This document shows positions 8,644 to 17,442 of a DNA stretch of 64,000 nucleotides, piece after piece (the stretch's first letter is position 1; each line of letters begins with the position of its first letter). Source of the stretch: Tepidiphilus sp. J10 (GTDB lineage: Bacteria > Pseudomonadota > Gammaproteobacteria > Burkholderiales > Thiobacillaceae). The notes under the pieces are model-generated. The model was not told the origin of the DNA, made no database searches, and saw only the letters and a list, made by a program, of their open reading frames with translations. Location: NCBI GenBank assembly GCA_945897955.1, contig CAMDGQ010000003.1, positions 1 through 64,000 on the forward strand, given 5' to 3'. The position numbers and the translations under genes were made by a program.

Positions 8644-9249
8644 TCAGAGGTCGATGCCCTTTTGCGCTTTCACGCCGGCCCGGTAGGCGTGCTTCACGTC
8701 CAGCAGTTCGCTTACGGTATCTGCGGCATTTCGCAAGGCATCTGTTGCTGAACGACCGGTAACCACGACATGCTGCATCGCCGGACGGGCGGCAATATCG
8801 GCCTGAACCGCCGCGCTGTCGAGCCAGCCGTAGCTGAGCAGATAGGTCAGTTCGTCGAGCACGACAAGGCCGAGTTCGGGGTTGCGCAACATGTCGCGTG
8901 CCACCGCCCAGCCGCGTTGCGCGGTGGCAATGTCCCGCTCAAGGTTTTGCGTGTCCCAGGTGAAACCTTCACCCAGCACATGCCATTCGACGCCTGGCTG
9001 GCGACTGAAAAAGGCTTCCTCGCCGGTATCGGTGCGCGCCTTGATGAACTGCGCGACACCCACTTTCATGCCGTGGCCGAGGGCGCGCGCGACCATGCCG
9101 AAGGCGGATGAGGACTTGCCCTTGCCGTTGCCGGTCAGCACCAGCAACAGGCCTTTTTCGTTGTCCGCCTGGGCGATGGCGGCGTCGATCACGGCTTTCT
9201 TTTTTGCCATGCGCGCGGCATGGCGAGCCGATCGATCGTCGTCAGGCAT
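8644..9249 (-). CDS. cobO: Cob(I)yrinic acid a,c-diamide adenosyltransferase (CobO/BtuR)
   Basis: Transfers the adenosyl group of ATP to cob(I)alamin or corrinoid precursors, yielding the coenzyme form of B12. The 201-residue protein has the CobA-type P-loop LTGNGKGKSSSAFG at about 38-51, VAQFIKA, ELGLVVLDELTYLL (Walker B) and HVVVTGRSA. The ATG at 9249 overlaps the btuM stop by 8 bp, so it is translationally coupled to the transporter. It is the last gene of the riboswitch-controlled btuB-btuM-cobO unit and probably acts in salvage of imported corrinoid. Confidence 0.93.
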   Translation of the reverse strand: MPDDDRSARHAARMAKKKAVIDAAIAQADNEKGLLLVLTGNGKGKSSSAFGMVARALGHGMKVGVAQFIKARTDTGEEAFFSRQPGVEWHVLGEGFTWDTQNLERDIATAQRGWAVARDMLRNPELGLVVLDELTYLLSYGWLDSAAVQADIAARPAMQHVVVTGRSATDALRNAADTVSELLDVKHAYRAGVKAQKGIDL

Positions 9250-9814
9250 GCCGGGCCAGTTGCGGATGCCGAAGGGCAAGCGCATGCGCGGCGGCGGCGA
9301 CTGCCAGATACATCAGTGTGGAGCCGAAGAAGGCGGGGGCGTAGTCGATGAAGGTCTGAGCAAACTGTGCCAGGCTGGTCTCCGCGACACGACCGCCGAA
9401 CCAGTAGAACGCGCCGTTGGAGATGGCGAACGCGGTCAACGTCGAAACCGCGCCGGCGCCGGCCAGACGGGCAAGTCCAGCCAGATCGTTGCCGGCGCGG
9501 CGCGCCAGCCAGCGGCCGCCGAACCACAATGCGGCATAGGCCGGGAGCATCGCGGAATAAGCCGGCGTCAGGCAGTAACCGGAGACGCCCATCCAGCCAA
9601 CCGAGGCGACGTCAATGCCGACGGCGCCGGCAAGCAAGGCAAGGAACCAGCCCGGTGACAGATAGAAGCCGGCGATGAAGAAGATCGCCCAGGACGCGTC
9701 CGGCAGATGCAGCGTGTCGCCAAAGTGATGCAAGCGGGTGGCGAGCATGACTGCGATCAGGCCGAGGCCGATGAAGCTTTGGGTGCGGGGTGAACAGGTG
9801 GAACAGGGATTCAT
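9242..9814 (-). CDS. btuM: BtuM-type solitary ECF cobalamin transporter
   Basis: A 190-residue inner-membrane protein with about six helices, matching the BtuM family of B12 transporters that work without an ECF energising module. Positions recalled for the characterised Thiobacillus denitrificans protein fall one residue off here: His29, Asp68, Cys81 and Tyr86, the last two in GYCLTPAY. In the known protein the cysteine ligates cobalt and removes cyanide. It sits between the outer-membrane receptor btuB and cobO, both tied to B12. The 75-bp gap from btuB and the 8-bp overlap with cobO indicate one operon. The family call rests on these residues, topology and context. Confidence 0.85.
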   Translation of the reverse strand: MNPCSTCSPRTQSFIGLGLIAVMLATRLHHFGDTLHLPDASWAIFFIAGFYLSPGWFLALLAGAVGIDVASVGWMGVSGYCLTPAYSAMLPAYAALWFGGRWLARRAGNDLAGLARLAGAGAVSTLTAFAISNGAFYWFGGRVAETSLAQFAQTFIDYAPAFFGSTLMYLAVAAAAHALALRHPQLARHA

Positions 9815-9888
9815 GCTATTTCTCCTTGGTGAGATGCGTATGGAGTGGTGTTCGGGATTTCATGGGCATTGTAATGCCTTGCCACCAC

Positions 9889-11805
9889 TCACTTGCCGGG
9901 ACTCCAACGCAAGCCGACGAACAATGACCGGCCGGGCACGGCGTAATCATTGAAAGGCGCCAACGTGCTTCGCACTACTGTGTAATCCTTGTCGAAAATG
10001 TTGCCAAGCCTGGCCTCCAGCTTCCAGTTGTCGTCAATGCGGAAATTCGCATCCAGGTCCATGACGGCATAACCCGGTAGTTGCTGCGTGTTCGTGCCGT
10101 TGTTGTATCTGACGCTGGTAGCCTGCATGCGCCCGCCCAGATCAAAGCGACCAAAATCGCGACGAACTTCGGCGGTTCCGGTGCGAGGCGCCCGACGCTG
10201 CAAGGTGTTTCCCGTGGCGTCATCTTTCGCGCTGAGTACATCAAAGCCCAATCTCCAAGACCACAGAGCCGTTTTGGCTCCATAGTCAACCGAAACCCCT
10301 TTCAGCGTTGCCGAATTCACGTTACCCATCGTGCCGATGAAGGTGGGCGCAGTGCCAGGCACAAAGTCGATCAGGTTGCTGACCTTGTTGTGAAATACGG
10401 CAACATTTGCGCGCACTTCATCTGCTGCATAGGACAGACCGATCTCGCGATTACGTGCTTTCTCGGGTTGCAGGTTTGGATTTCCCTGGAAGAAATTGAC
10501 TGCATCCAAAGGCCAATAGAGGTCATTGAAAGATGGCGCATGAAATGCTGATCCGTAAGAAACACGTGCAGTCCAGGCGTCACCTAACCGGTAGCCATAT
10601 CCGACAAAGCCGCTATCGTGTCCGCCAAGTCCTGAAATGCTGTCATGTCGGCCGCTGGCCTGAATCGAGTGAACGCGAAATCTGGCCTGATAACCAAGAG
10701 AGATTGAGTTGGTGGTTTGTTCGGATACAACAAACGGCTTGCTTGAGCCCACATGAATGACCCGGTGTTCACCAGTCAACGCCAGCAGACCGCCTAAAGC
10801 CTTGAGATTGTTTTGCCAAACAAACTGGTCCTGGCGGGTTTGATATTCGTCTGCTGTGACGATGCCTGTCACTGGATCAAGCAGCCAGTTCTTGGCAAAG
10901 TCGGAGCTCTGTCCAAGTTGAACACGGGTGTCCAGGATATCGTTAAGCCGGTACTTGACACTCGCCTGCATGACCTCAAGCCGCTGTAGATTGCGGTTAT
11001 CGTAATTCGTCGTGCAGGTGACAAAAAAAGCATCGCAATTGGTTGCGTCGTAATGCTTCGAGTTCTTTGAATGGAAGATCTGAGCTGCAAGTTCCAGGTC
11101 TTGAGAAACCCGATGCGACAGATTGGCGCTGGCATTTTCGTTGGCGTAAGCGTCGCGGTCCGGGTTATACATATCGAACAGCCCGCCTTTGGGTGCCTTG
11201 ATGGAACTGAAGCCATCGCTTTGTTCCAGTCCTGCTCGCAGATTGAAGCGGGTATCTCCGATCTGCCCGCCATATCCGACAGAGGCGATGTTCGTGCGGA
11301 AGCTGCCCGTACCCAGGAAGACACTTGGTGCAGGTTTTCCGGAACCTTGAACACTGAACAATTGAATGACGCCCGACAAGGCGTCTGAACCGTACAGACT
11401 GCTCACGGGACCGCGGACAACTTCGATACGCTCGATCTGTTCCACTGGAATCACATGAATCGCGGTCGTTCCGACTGTGGCGGAGGAAAAGCGCATGCCA
11501 TCAAGGAATACCGCGACATGACCCGCATTCCCCCCGCGCACGGAGAGAGTGGGTATGTCCCCGCGTCCGCCCGCAGTAGTGAGCTGGATACCTGGGAGCG
11601 TACCGAGCTGGTCTGGTAGTGCGACGTGATCCATATGTTCGATGGCAGCACGATCTAGCACGGAAACGTCACTCAGACTGTCCCGGATCGGCGTCGGAAT
11701 TCGCGTCGCGGTGACCACGATTTCATCCAGCAGAGGGGTTTGTTGCGCCTGAACCGGCAGCGTGAACAGGCCGGCAATGAGCGCGGCCAGGGTATTGCGT
11801 GACAT
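9889..11805 (-). CDS. btuB: TonB-dependent vitamin B12 receptor
   Basis: The outer-membrane beta-barrel receptor that imports cobalamin using TonB/ExbBD energy. The 638-residue precursor has a signal peptide ending QAQ, a TonB box at about 27-34 (DEIVVTAT), a plug domain with LPGIQLTTAGGRGDIPTLSV and RIEVVRGPVSSLYGSDALSG, and a 22-strand-sized barrel ending GRSLFVGLRWSPGK with the expected terminal aromatic strand. The ATG at 11805 is preferred over an upstream start because upstream sequence is riboswitch. Cobalamin specificity is supported by the riboswitch and by btuM and cobO downstream. Confidence 0.94.
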   Translation of the reverse strand: MSRNTLAALIAGLFTLPVQAQQTPLLDEIVVTATRIPTPIRDSLSDVSVLDRAAIEHMDHVALPDQLGTLPGIQLTTAGGRGDIPTLSVRGGNAGHVAVFLDGMRFSSATVGTTAIHVIPVEQIERIEVVRGPVSSLYGSDALSGVIQLFSVQGSGKPAPSVFLGTGSFRTNIASVGYGGQIGDTRFNLRAGLEQSDGFSSIKAPKGGLFDMYNPDRDAYANENASANLSHRVSQDLELAAQIFHSKNSKHYDATNCDAFFVTCTTNYDNRNLQRLEVMQASVKYRLNDILDTRVQLGQSSDFAKNWLLDPVTGIVTADEYQTRQDQFVWQNNLKALGGLLALTGEHRVIHVGSSKPFVVSEQTTNSISLGYQARFRVHSIQASGRHDSISGLGGHDSGFVGYGYRLGDAWTARVSYGSAFHAPSFNDLYWPLDAVNFFQGNPNLQPEKARNREIGLSYAADEVRANVAVFHNKVSNLIDFVPGTAPTFIGTMGNVNSATLKGVSVDYGAKTALWSWRLGFDVLSAKDDATGNTLQRRAPRTGTAEVRRDFGRFDLGGRMQATSVRYNNGTNTQQLPGYAVMDLDANFRIDDNWKLEARLGNIFDKDYTVVRSTLAPFNDYAVPGRSLFVGLRWSPGK

Positions 11806-11933
11806 GGTGATGCTTCCTTTTTCGTTCCCGGCGACCCCGCGGGGAAATTCATGAAAAACGCGGGCCGAAAAAGGGTTGTGCAACCTCGATCGAAATACTG
11901 GCAACCGCCCTCCGCGGCCCGCGTGCTTCTTCA

Positions 11934-12105
11934 GGCCGGTCTCCGGGCTCGCGCATGAGGTTTTCCGCCTTCCCATCCTTGCCGGACAGTGGCTGGGTGA
12001 AAAACCCTTGAGCGCTTACCGTTGCGGGGGCAGCACAGGCATTGGGATCGAATCCCGCACCTGTTTCCCGTTTCACTTCCTTGCGGAAGCACCTGAAGCG
12101 GGCGC
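11934..12105 (-). promoter_or_regulatory. Cobalamin (B12) riboswitch controlling btuB-btuM-cobO
   Basis: The minus strand shows the expected order: a GGTGCTTCCGC stem, the GAAACGGGAAACAGGTGCGG segment, the core GCTGCCCCCGCAACGGTAAG, the B12 box AGCCACTG and the closing GCGCGAGCCCGGAGACCGGCC. It ends about 130 bp before the btuB ATG. High adenosylcobalamin should shut off the operon. Boundaries are approximate. Confidence 0.95.
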
Positions 12106-12117
12106 GAGTTTACCCGA

Positions 12118-12660
12118 TCAACGCTGGTAGTTTCCGCCGGACTTGAGCAGGCGCAGCAGCGTCGGCAAGTCGCGGTTTTCGCCCACCAAGCAGAGGTAAT
12201 GGAAGAACAGTTCACGGTGGTAGCCGCCAGCCAAACGAGCCTGAATCAGTTCCCATTTGGCAAAGCGGTTGCGCGACCAGTCACCGCTGGCGCGGCCAAA
12301 CGCATACAGCTTGCGTTCGCCGGTTTCGCACCTCATGCCCTCAAAGGTGACGTTTTCCGCACCGGAAGGCGTGCGGATGATGGCGGTATAGCGCACGACG
12401 CCATCTTCGCCGGACGAAAGCGAAGCGGCATCAATGAACAATTTGTTGCGCGTGGAAGAATCAAGTTTGATATCGATCAGATTTTCGGGCTTGGGTGGGG
12501 CTGGCATCTGCGCCTGTATTTCCTTCCAGGCTTTGCCATTTTCCTCGAAGTCGACTTCGAATTTGCCCCAGTCAGGTTGCGCCAACGGGTTCGCATGCGG
12601 CGCAGCAGGGGCAATCAGCGAAATCGTGGCAACAAAAGCGAGGGCGAGTGAACGGCGCAT
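12118..12660 (-). CDS. CNP1-like family secreted protein
   Basis: A 180-residue protein with a signal peptide (MRRSLALAFVATISLIAPAAPHA). The mature part contains WGKFEVDFEENGKAWKEIQ, IDAASLSSGEDGVVRYT, GAENVTFEGMRC and ERKLYAFGRASGDWSRNRFA, matching my memory of the CNP1-like family found mainly in betaproteobacteria; its function is unknown. Two cysteines could pair in the periplasm. The ATG at 12660 has the ribosome binding site AGGAGA. It starts 40 bp after the DUF3501 gene stop, so it may belong to the same transcript, and it ends just upstream of the riboswitch. Confidence 0.85.
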   Translation of the reverse strand: MRRSLALAFVATISLIAPAAPHANPLAQPDWGKFEVDFEENGKAWKEIQAQMPAPPKPENLIDIKLDSSTRNKLFIDAASLSSGEDGVVRYTAIIRTPSGAENVTFEGMRCETGERKLYAFGRASGDWSRNRFAKWELIQARLAGGYHRELFFHYLCLVGENRDLPTLLRLLKSGGNYQR

Positions 12661-12700
12661 ATCTGTCTCCTGAGGGGAGCCCATGATAACGCGATGCGGT

Positions 12701-13282
12701 TCAGGCCAAATCGGAGACCAGCGCGGCACGCACATTTTCCGGCACTTCCCGGTGTGCCAGGCAGACAGGGAGATCGACCCCGGCATGGAGGTGCGCGCCG
12801 CTTACAGCCGCAGCCCGCATCGTCGGAGTCAGTTCGAAACGCATGAAATGTACCGATGCGGTCTTGTCCGGCGCGCTGCGGTCGAGGTCTTCGTTGGCGA
12901 TGGCATAGACAGGGTCGAAGCCTTCGACCTGCATCCACACCGTCTGTTCGATGCCGAGCATTTGCGCCAGAGCTTGCTTGCGCTCGAACTCGTCGGCGTA
13001 CTCGATCATGAACGTGGCTTTCCAGTTGTGGCCGTCAGGAATCAGCGCACCATAGACATCGAGTTCCTCCTGAATGCCGGCAGCTTCGAAGATGCGTTCA
13101 ATGCGCAGCATTTCCTGAATCTGATACTGCACCGTCAAGACATCCTCGAAGTAGAGCGTGATGTGCGCGTCCAGCGCCAGTCGGCGATTCTTCTTGTGTG
13201 CGATGACCTTGCGTCGGAAGTCGGCGCGGACCTCGGCATATTTTTCCAGGCTAAACAGGTCATTGCGGGTCAGTTTGTGCAT
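12701..13282 (-). CDS. DUF3501 family protein
   Basis: A 193-residue soluble protein of the DUF3501 family: MHKLTRNDLFSLEKYAEVR at the start, then RRLALDAHITLYFEDVLTV, RIERIFEAAGIQEELDVYG and VHFMRFELTPTM. The function is not known. Genes of this family regularly follow a two-cluster Fe-S protein and a rubrerythrin, as here, suggesting a shared role in oxidative-stress handling or electron transfer. It begins 10 bp after the Fe-S protein gene stop, so the two are co-transcribed. Confidence 0.88.
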   Translation of the reverse strand: MHKLTRNDLFSLEKYAEVRADFRRKVIAHKKNRRLALDAHITLYFEDVLTVQYQIQEMLRIERIFEAAGIQEELDVYGALIPDGHNWKATFMIEYADEFERKQALAQMLGIEQTVWMQVEGFDPVYAIANEDLDRSAPDKTASVHFMRFELTPTMRAAAVSGAHLHAGVDLPVCLAHREVPENVRAALVSDLA

Positions 13283-13292
13283 GGCGCGTCCT

Positions 13293-14621
13293 TCAGATGC
13301 CGTAGGCCTTGCGCAGCAGCGTCATCGGATGCTCCGGCGCGCGGCCATCCTTCATCGCGTTTTCGATGTGATGCCCGGCCATCGCGCAGTCGCTGCCGTA
13401 ATGATCCGCCTTGGCCTGTTGCACGCGGCCGACCACCGGTTTGACGATCTTCATTGCGTACTGGTGCGACTCCTTCTTCACCGCGTAAGTCCCGTCGTGA
13501 CCGGAACAGCGCTCGATCACGTCGATCACCGTATCCGGTACCAGCGCCAGCGCCTCGCGCGTCTTCTGGCCGATGTTCTGCACGCGCTGGTGGCAGGCGG
13601 CGTGATACGCGACCTTGCCAAGACTGGTTTTGAAATCGGTCTTCAACTTGCCTTCCTTGTGCCGCAGCATCAGATACTCGAACGGATCGAAGAAGGCGTT
13701 CTTCACTTTCAGTACATCCGGATCGTCGGGGAACATCAGCGGCAGTTCCTGCTTGAACATCAGTACGCAGGAAGGGATCAGTGCGGTGAGATCCCAGCCT
13801 TCATCGACCAGTCTGGCGAGTTGCGGAATGTTGGTATCTTTAGCGGCGATCACCGCTTCCAGGTCGCCCAGTTCCAGCTTGGGCATGCCGCAGCAGCGCT
13901 CTTTTTCCGCCAGCGTGATCGGGATGCCGTTGTGTTCGTACACGGCGGCGAAATCTTCGCCGATGCCGGGCTCGTTGCGGTTCATGTAGCAGGTGGCGAA
14001 CAACGCGACCTTGCCTTTGCTGCGGCCGGCCGGCTCGCCTTCGACTTTCCAGGTCTTGCGCGTCAGGCGACTGCGCAGCGGCTTGCTGTGGAATTCAGGC
14101 AACCAGGCGTCGGCGTGAATCTCGGCGACCGATTCCACTGCCTTGCGCACCGGCTTCATCTGGTTGACCGCGTTGACCACCTGCGCCACCACCGGAATGC
14201 CGGCCAGGCTACCGACCAGGTCGGTGCTGGTCAGCACGCGGTCGCGAAATTTAGTGTCGCCATGTTTGAACTTGTAGACCTTGGCGCGCAGCATCAAATG
14301 CGGGAAATCGAGGTTCCATTCGTGCGGCGGCACATACGGGCATTTGGTCATGTAGCAGAGGTCGCACAGATAGCAGTTGTCGACCACCTGCCAGTAATCG
14401 GTTTTGGCGACGCCATCGACTTCCAGCGTGCTGGAGCCATCGACCAGATCGAACAATGCAGGAAACGATTGGCACAAGCTGACACAGCGGCGGCAGCCGT
14501 GGCAAATGTCGAACACCCGCTCCATTTCCTTGAACAGGGATGCTTCGTTAAGGAAATCGGGATTGCGCCAATCCAGCGGATGACGCGTGGGGGCTTCGAG
14601 ACTGCCTTCGCGAACGGCCAT
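13293..14621 (-). CDS. Two-[4Fe-4S] and CCG-domain oxidoreductase subunit (GlpC/HdrD-like)
   Basis: A 442-residue electron-transfer protein. The N-terminus has two 4Fe-4S motifs: Cys40, 43, 46, 50 ([11 protein letters not shown]) and Cys83, 86, 89, 94 ([12 protein letters not shown]). Two cysteine-rich CCG-type domains follow, with [12 protein letters not shown] and HAACHQRV through ERCSGHDG; the second keeps CSG in place of CCG. Such proteins reduce or oxidise quinones, disulfides or small donors. Its partners here are rubrerythrin and DUF3501 rather than GlpA/GlpB, so a glycerol-phosphate role is unlikely; electron supply to rubrerythrin is inference. I chose the ATG of [11 protein letters not shown]. 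Confidence 0.88.
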   Translation of the reverse strand: MAVREGSLEAPTRHPLDWRNPDFLNEASLFKEMERVFDICHGCRRCVSLCQSFPALFDLVDGSSTLEVDGVAKTDYWQVVDNCYLCDLCYMTKCPYVPPHEWNLDFPHLMLRAKVYKFKHGDTKFRDRVLTSTDLVGSLAGIPVVAQVVNAVNQMKPVRKAVESVAEIHADAWLPEFHSKPLRSRLTRKTWKVEGEPAGRSKGKVALFATCYMNRNEPGIGEDFAAVYEHNGIPITLAEKERCCGMPKLELGDLEAVIAAKDTNIPQLARLVDEGWDLTALIPSCVLMFKQELPLMFPDDPDVLKVKNAFFDPFEYLMLRHKEGKLKTDFKTSLGKVAYHAACHQRVQNIGQKTREALALVPDTVIDVIERCSGHDGTYAVKKESHQYAMKIVKPVVGRVQQAKADHYGSDCAMAGHHIENAMKDGRAPEHPMTLLRKAYGI

Positions 14622-14643
14622 GGGCGACTCCGGTATCGACGTG

Positions 14644-14687
14644 AAAAAACCGCTTGCGGGTCGCGTGCTTATTCGCCCCACAAGCGG
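14644..14687 (-). terminator. Terminator or attenuator between the rubrerythrin and Fe-S genes
   Basis: On the minus strand CCGCTTGTGGG pairs with CCCGCAAGCGG across a 16-nt loop, followed by six T. It lies right after the rubrerythrin stop and before the Fe-S gene start. It could end most transcripts and lower expression of the downstream genes relative to rubrerythrin. Confidence 0.8.
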
Positions 14688-14693
14688 AGCCGC

Positions 14694-15113
14694 CTACTGG
14701 CCCAGCGTATCCAGCGCCTTCTGGAAGCGGTTGGCGTGCGAGCGCTCGGCCTTGGCCAGCGTTTCGAACCAGTCGGCGATTTCCTCGAAGCCTTCTTCGC
14801 GCGCCGATTTCGCCATGCCCGGGTACATGTCGGTGTACTCGTGGGTTTCGCCGGCGATGGCGGCTTTCAGGTTGTCGCCGGTGGGGCCGATGGGCAGCCC
14901 GGTCGCCGGATCGCCGCTGGCTTCCAGATATTCCAGATGGCCGTGCGCGTGGCCGGTTTCACCTTCGGCAGTGGAACGGAACACGGCGGCGACATCGTTG
15001 TAGCCCTCCACGTCAGCCTTGGCTGCAAAGTAGAGATAACGGCGATTGGCTTGCGACTCGCCCGCGAATGCGGCCTTCAGGTTGTCTTCGGTCTTTGAGC
15101 CTTTGAGTTGCAT
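14694..15113 (-). CDS. Rubrerythrin, short form without rubredoxin domain
   Basis: A 139-residue di-iron protein with a four-helix ferritin-like fold. The metal-binding glutamates and histidines are visible in [41 protein letters not shown] and [14 protein letters not shown]. The C-terminal rubredoxin domain is absent, as in sulerythrin-type proteins, so another electron donor is needed. Members of the family reduce hydrogen peroxide. It heads the rubrerythrin/Fe-S/DUF3501 cluster, with GGAGC as a ribosome binding site before the ATG. Confidence 0.94.
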   Translation of the reverse strand: MQLKGSKTEDNLKAAFAGESQANRRYLYFAAKADVEGYNDVAAVFRSTAEGETGHAHGHLEYLEASGDPATGLPIGPTGDNLKAAIAGETHEYTDMYPGMAKSAREEGFEEIADWFETLAKAERSHANRFQKALDTLGQ

Positions 15114-15264
15114 GGGTTGCTCCTTGTCTCGTCATTGAAGTTCTACCCTGGCAGGAAACCCGCGCCAGGGATGCGGGTTTGTTTAGACTTGATCCAATTA
15201 CGGAGCTGATTTTTAGAGTTCCCGAGTGATTCTGTCAACCTTGCAGTCAATTCAATTTTGCCCG

Positions 15265-15291
15265 AAAAAAACGGCACCCGAAGGCGCCGTT
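15265..15291 (-). terminator. Rho-independent terminator after the Asp-box lipoprotein gene
   Basis: AACGGC pairs with GCCGTT across a 10-nt loop; on the minus strand it is followed by seven T. It lies about 30 bp past the stop at 15321. Confidence 0.8.
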
Positions 15292-15320
15292 CAAGTCCGG
15301 TTTCAGTCTCTGCCAGTTGG

Positions 15321-17255
15321 TCAGAAATCCTTGGTGAAGACCGTATCGCCTACCGCAACTGCACGCGTTCCATTGCTGGCGACACTGCTCAGGAATTTCA
15401 TTCCGTTGCCCGTGGCGATCTGCTGATCCACTGCCCAGGTGACTCCATCGGTGGAAGTCAGGATCAAGCGCTCGCTGACCAATGCATAGGGAGAACCCAA
15501 TGCGATGAAGCGAGTTCCATCCCAATTCACACCTACGAGCTGGTAGCTGCTGCTGGCGATCGCGCTGGGCAGGGTCTGGAGCGTCCAGGTCTGTCCATCG
15601 CTGGAGGTGGCGATCTTGGGCGTAACGCCGACCTGAAGCGGTGCGCTGCTGCCGACGATGACAAACACGCTGCCATTCCAGGTCACGTCGCTGGGAGCAA
15701 AGCCGGCGGGGGCGGTCACGCGAGTCCACGCTCCCCTGTTGTTGGAGGTGTAGATCAGCGCAGCAGGCGTCATGGCGTTGTCGTAGCCCACCGCGACACG
15801 GACTGTTCCAGATGAGGCCACGCCCGACAGTCTGGCGGAGCCTAACCCGCCAGGTTGTTCGCTGGTCCACGCCACGCCGTCCGTAGAGTAGAAGACATAG
15901 CCGGGGCCGACGACTGTAATCCCGGCGCTGTCGGTGGTGACGTCCAACAGTGTGGCCCCGATATAGGTGCCTGATGCGAGGCTCGCGCGGGTCCAGGTAA
16001 TCCCGTCCGGTGAAGTGGCCAAAAGCGGAGGGATGCTGTTGTTGATGACGGAACGATCGCCTACAGCGATGAATCGGTTGGTTGAGGCGCTCCAGGCAAG
16101 GCCGGTCACCTGGTAATAATTGGTGTCAGGTTTGGCGTCGGTTGTGGAAGAACGGGAAGTCCAGGTGATGCCATCGGTAGAGCTGATGATGGTGTTGCCA
16201 AATCCCCCCGCAACGAACAGACCGTTACCGTAGGCCACGGCATCCAGACTGAAGGCGGTGCCGGAACTGCGCTGCGTCCAGGTGGCAGTTCCACCGCCAC
16301 CGCCGCCTCCCGACGAAATTACAGTGAAGATCGCGGTCGAACTCACCTCACGCTGAGTCAATCCATTGGTGACCTTGATCGCACCGGTCGATGCGCCGGC
16401 GGGCACGGTGACCACCAGTTGCGTGGCGGTTGCGCTGGTTACAGTGGCAGGCACATTGTCGGCAAAAGTCACCAGCATGTGGAAGGGATCGGGATCGAAG
16501 TTGGTTCCCGTGATGGTGACTGTGGTGCCGGCCGCGCCGCTTGCCGGGCTGAATCCTGTGATCGTTGGTGGCGGCGTCAAGAACCGTTGATGGTTTGTCG
16601 ACAGCGCATTTGCCAATCCTGCGGGCGGGGTAATGGTCGGATTCTGGGCTGCATTCAGCAGAGCGGGGTAGGTTGTGCCGGCCGATGCGAGTGCCAGTCT
16701 CAGTGCTTCCAGAATGTCGTCGTGCGCATTGCCGCTGGCAGCGTTGAAGGCGACTGTCAGTGGATCGACACCATCCAGCGCCGCCAGGCCAAGCGCAGTG
16801 CGCACATTGCCTAGCGCGGCGTTGACTGCATTGGCGGTGATCAGCTGGAGGGCGTTCGCGTTCAGGCCGGCAAACCAGGTTGCTGGCGCCTGGCGGGCCA
16901 GATTGGCGACGATGAGATCAGTCAGCGGAGTGATGTTGACCGTGCCGGGTTGCAGCGCGATGGAGTGATAAACCTGTCCGGGAGGCAAATCGCCGCCGCT
17001 GACTTCAACCGCGCACGGCAGCGTGTGGCCTGAAAGAGTGACTTGCCAGGCGCCGGTGTTGCGGGTGCTGTCCGTCAGTGCCGCGCCCCCGGCGCACCTC
17101 ACATTTACCGTGCCGCCATTGATTGGCGCGCCGATGGCTGCTGTGCCGCTTAGCGTCGTCGCAGCCGTCGTGGTGCCATCACTCAGGCAGCCAGTCAGCA
17201 TGACGAGCAGCGACATGATGTAAACGGGTTTCCAGAGCCGGTTGAGCAAGACCAC
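15321..17255 (-). CDS. Lipoprotein with IPT/TIG domain and six Asp-box repeats
   Basis: A 644-residue surface or periplasmic lipoprotein. The N-terminus VVLLNRLWKPVYIMSLLVML leads to the lipobox LTGC. An Ig-like/TIG domain (PPTITGFSPASGAAGTTVTI) sits near the middle, then a poly-glycine linker, then a C-terminal propeller-like half carrying six BNR/Asp-box motifs: SSTDGITW, TSPDGITW, YSTDGVAW, TSNNRGAW, TSSDGQTW and TSTDGVTW. I chose the GTG at 17255 because GAGGAG sits 6 bp upstream; a later ATG would leave a very short signal. The ligand is unknown; adhesion or glycan binding is a guess. It appears to be transcribed alone. Confidence 0.82.
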   Translation of the reverse strand: MVLLNRLWKPVYIMSLLVMLTGCLSDGTTTAATTLSGTAAIGAPINGGTVNVRCAGGAALTDSTRNTGAWQVTLSGHTLPCAVEVSGGDLPPGQVYHSIALQPGTVNITPLTDLIVANLARQAPATWFAGLNANALQLITANAVNAALGNVRTALGLAALDGVDPLTVAFNAASGNAHDDILEALRLALASAGTTYPALLNAAQNPTITPPAGLANALSTNHQRFLTPPPTITGFSPASGAAGTTVTITGTNFDPDPFHMLVTFADNVPATVTSATATQLVVTVPAGASTGAIKVTNGLTQREVSSTAIFTVISSGGGGGGGTATWTQRSSGTAFSLDAVAYGNGLFVAGGFGNTIISSTDGITWTSRSSTTDAKPDTNYYQVTGLAWSASTNRFIAVGDRSVINNSIPPLLATSPDGITWTRASLASGTYIGATLLDVTTDSAGITVVGPGYVFYSTDGVAWTSEQPGGLGSARLSGVASSGTVRVAVGYDNAMTPAALIYTSNNRGAWTRVTAPAGFAPSDVTWNGSVFVIVGSSAPLQVGVTPKIATSSDGQTWTLQTLPSAIASSSYQLVGVNWDGTRFIALGSPYALVSERLILTSTDGVTWAVDQQIATGNGMKFLSSVASNGTRAVAVGDTVFTKDF

Positions 17256-17442
17256 GATAATCTCCTCGAAAATAAAATGGTTCGGTGGACGGAAAACGGT
17301 ATGGATTCTGCAATGTCCGGTCAGCGGTTGAATACCCCGCGTTCGCGGGGGTATCACTCAGTCAAAGTTCCTGAAGTCGATAATCTGATGCGCCGCCAAA
17401 CCGGGCTATCCAGACTTGCCTTGAGGCAATGAAGTCGTTGAT

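Noticed and set aside
13293-14621. Annotation as anaerobic glycerol-3-phosphate dehydrogenase subunit C
   Set aside because: The domain layout is similar, but GlpA and GlpB are absent and the neighbours are rubrerythrin and DUF3501.
13158-15098. A 646-codon open frame on the plus strand
   Set aside because: It lies antisense to the Fe-S protein and DUF3501 genes, whose motifs are clear. Its translation is rich in His, Arg and Gln as expected from a shadow frame in GC-rich DNA, and it matches no family.
17332-17354. Hairpin ATACCCCGCG/CGCGGGGGTAT as a terminator after the region at 17255
   Set aside because: The stem has a bulge and no T-run on either strand.
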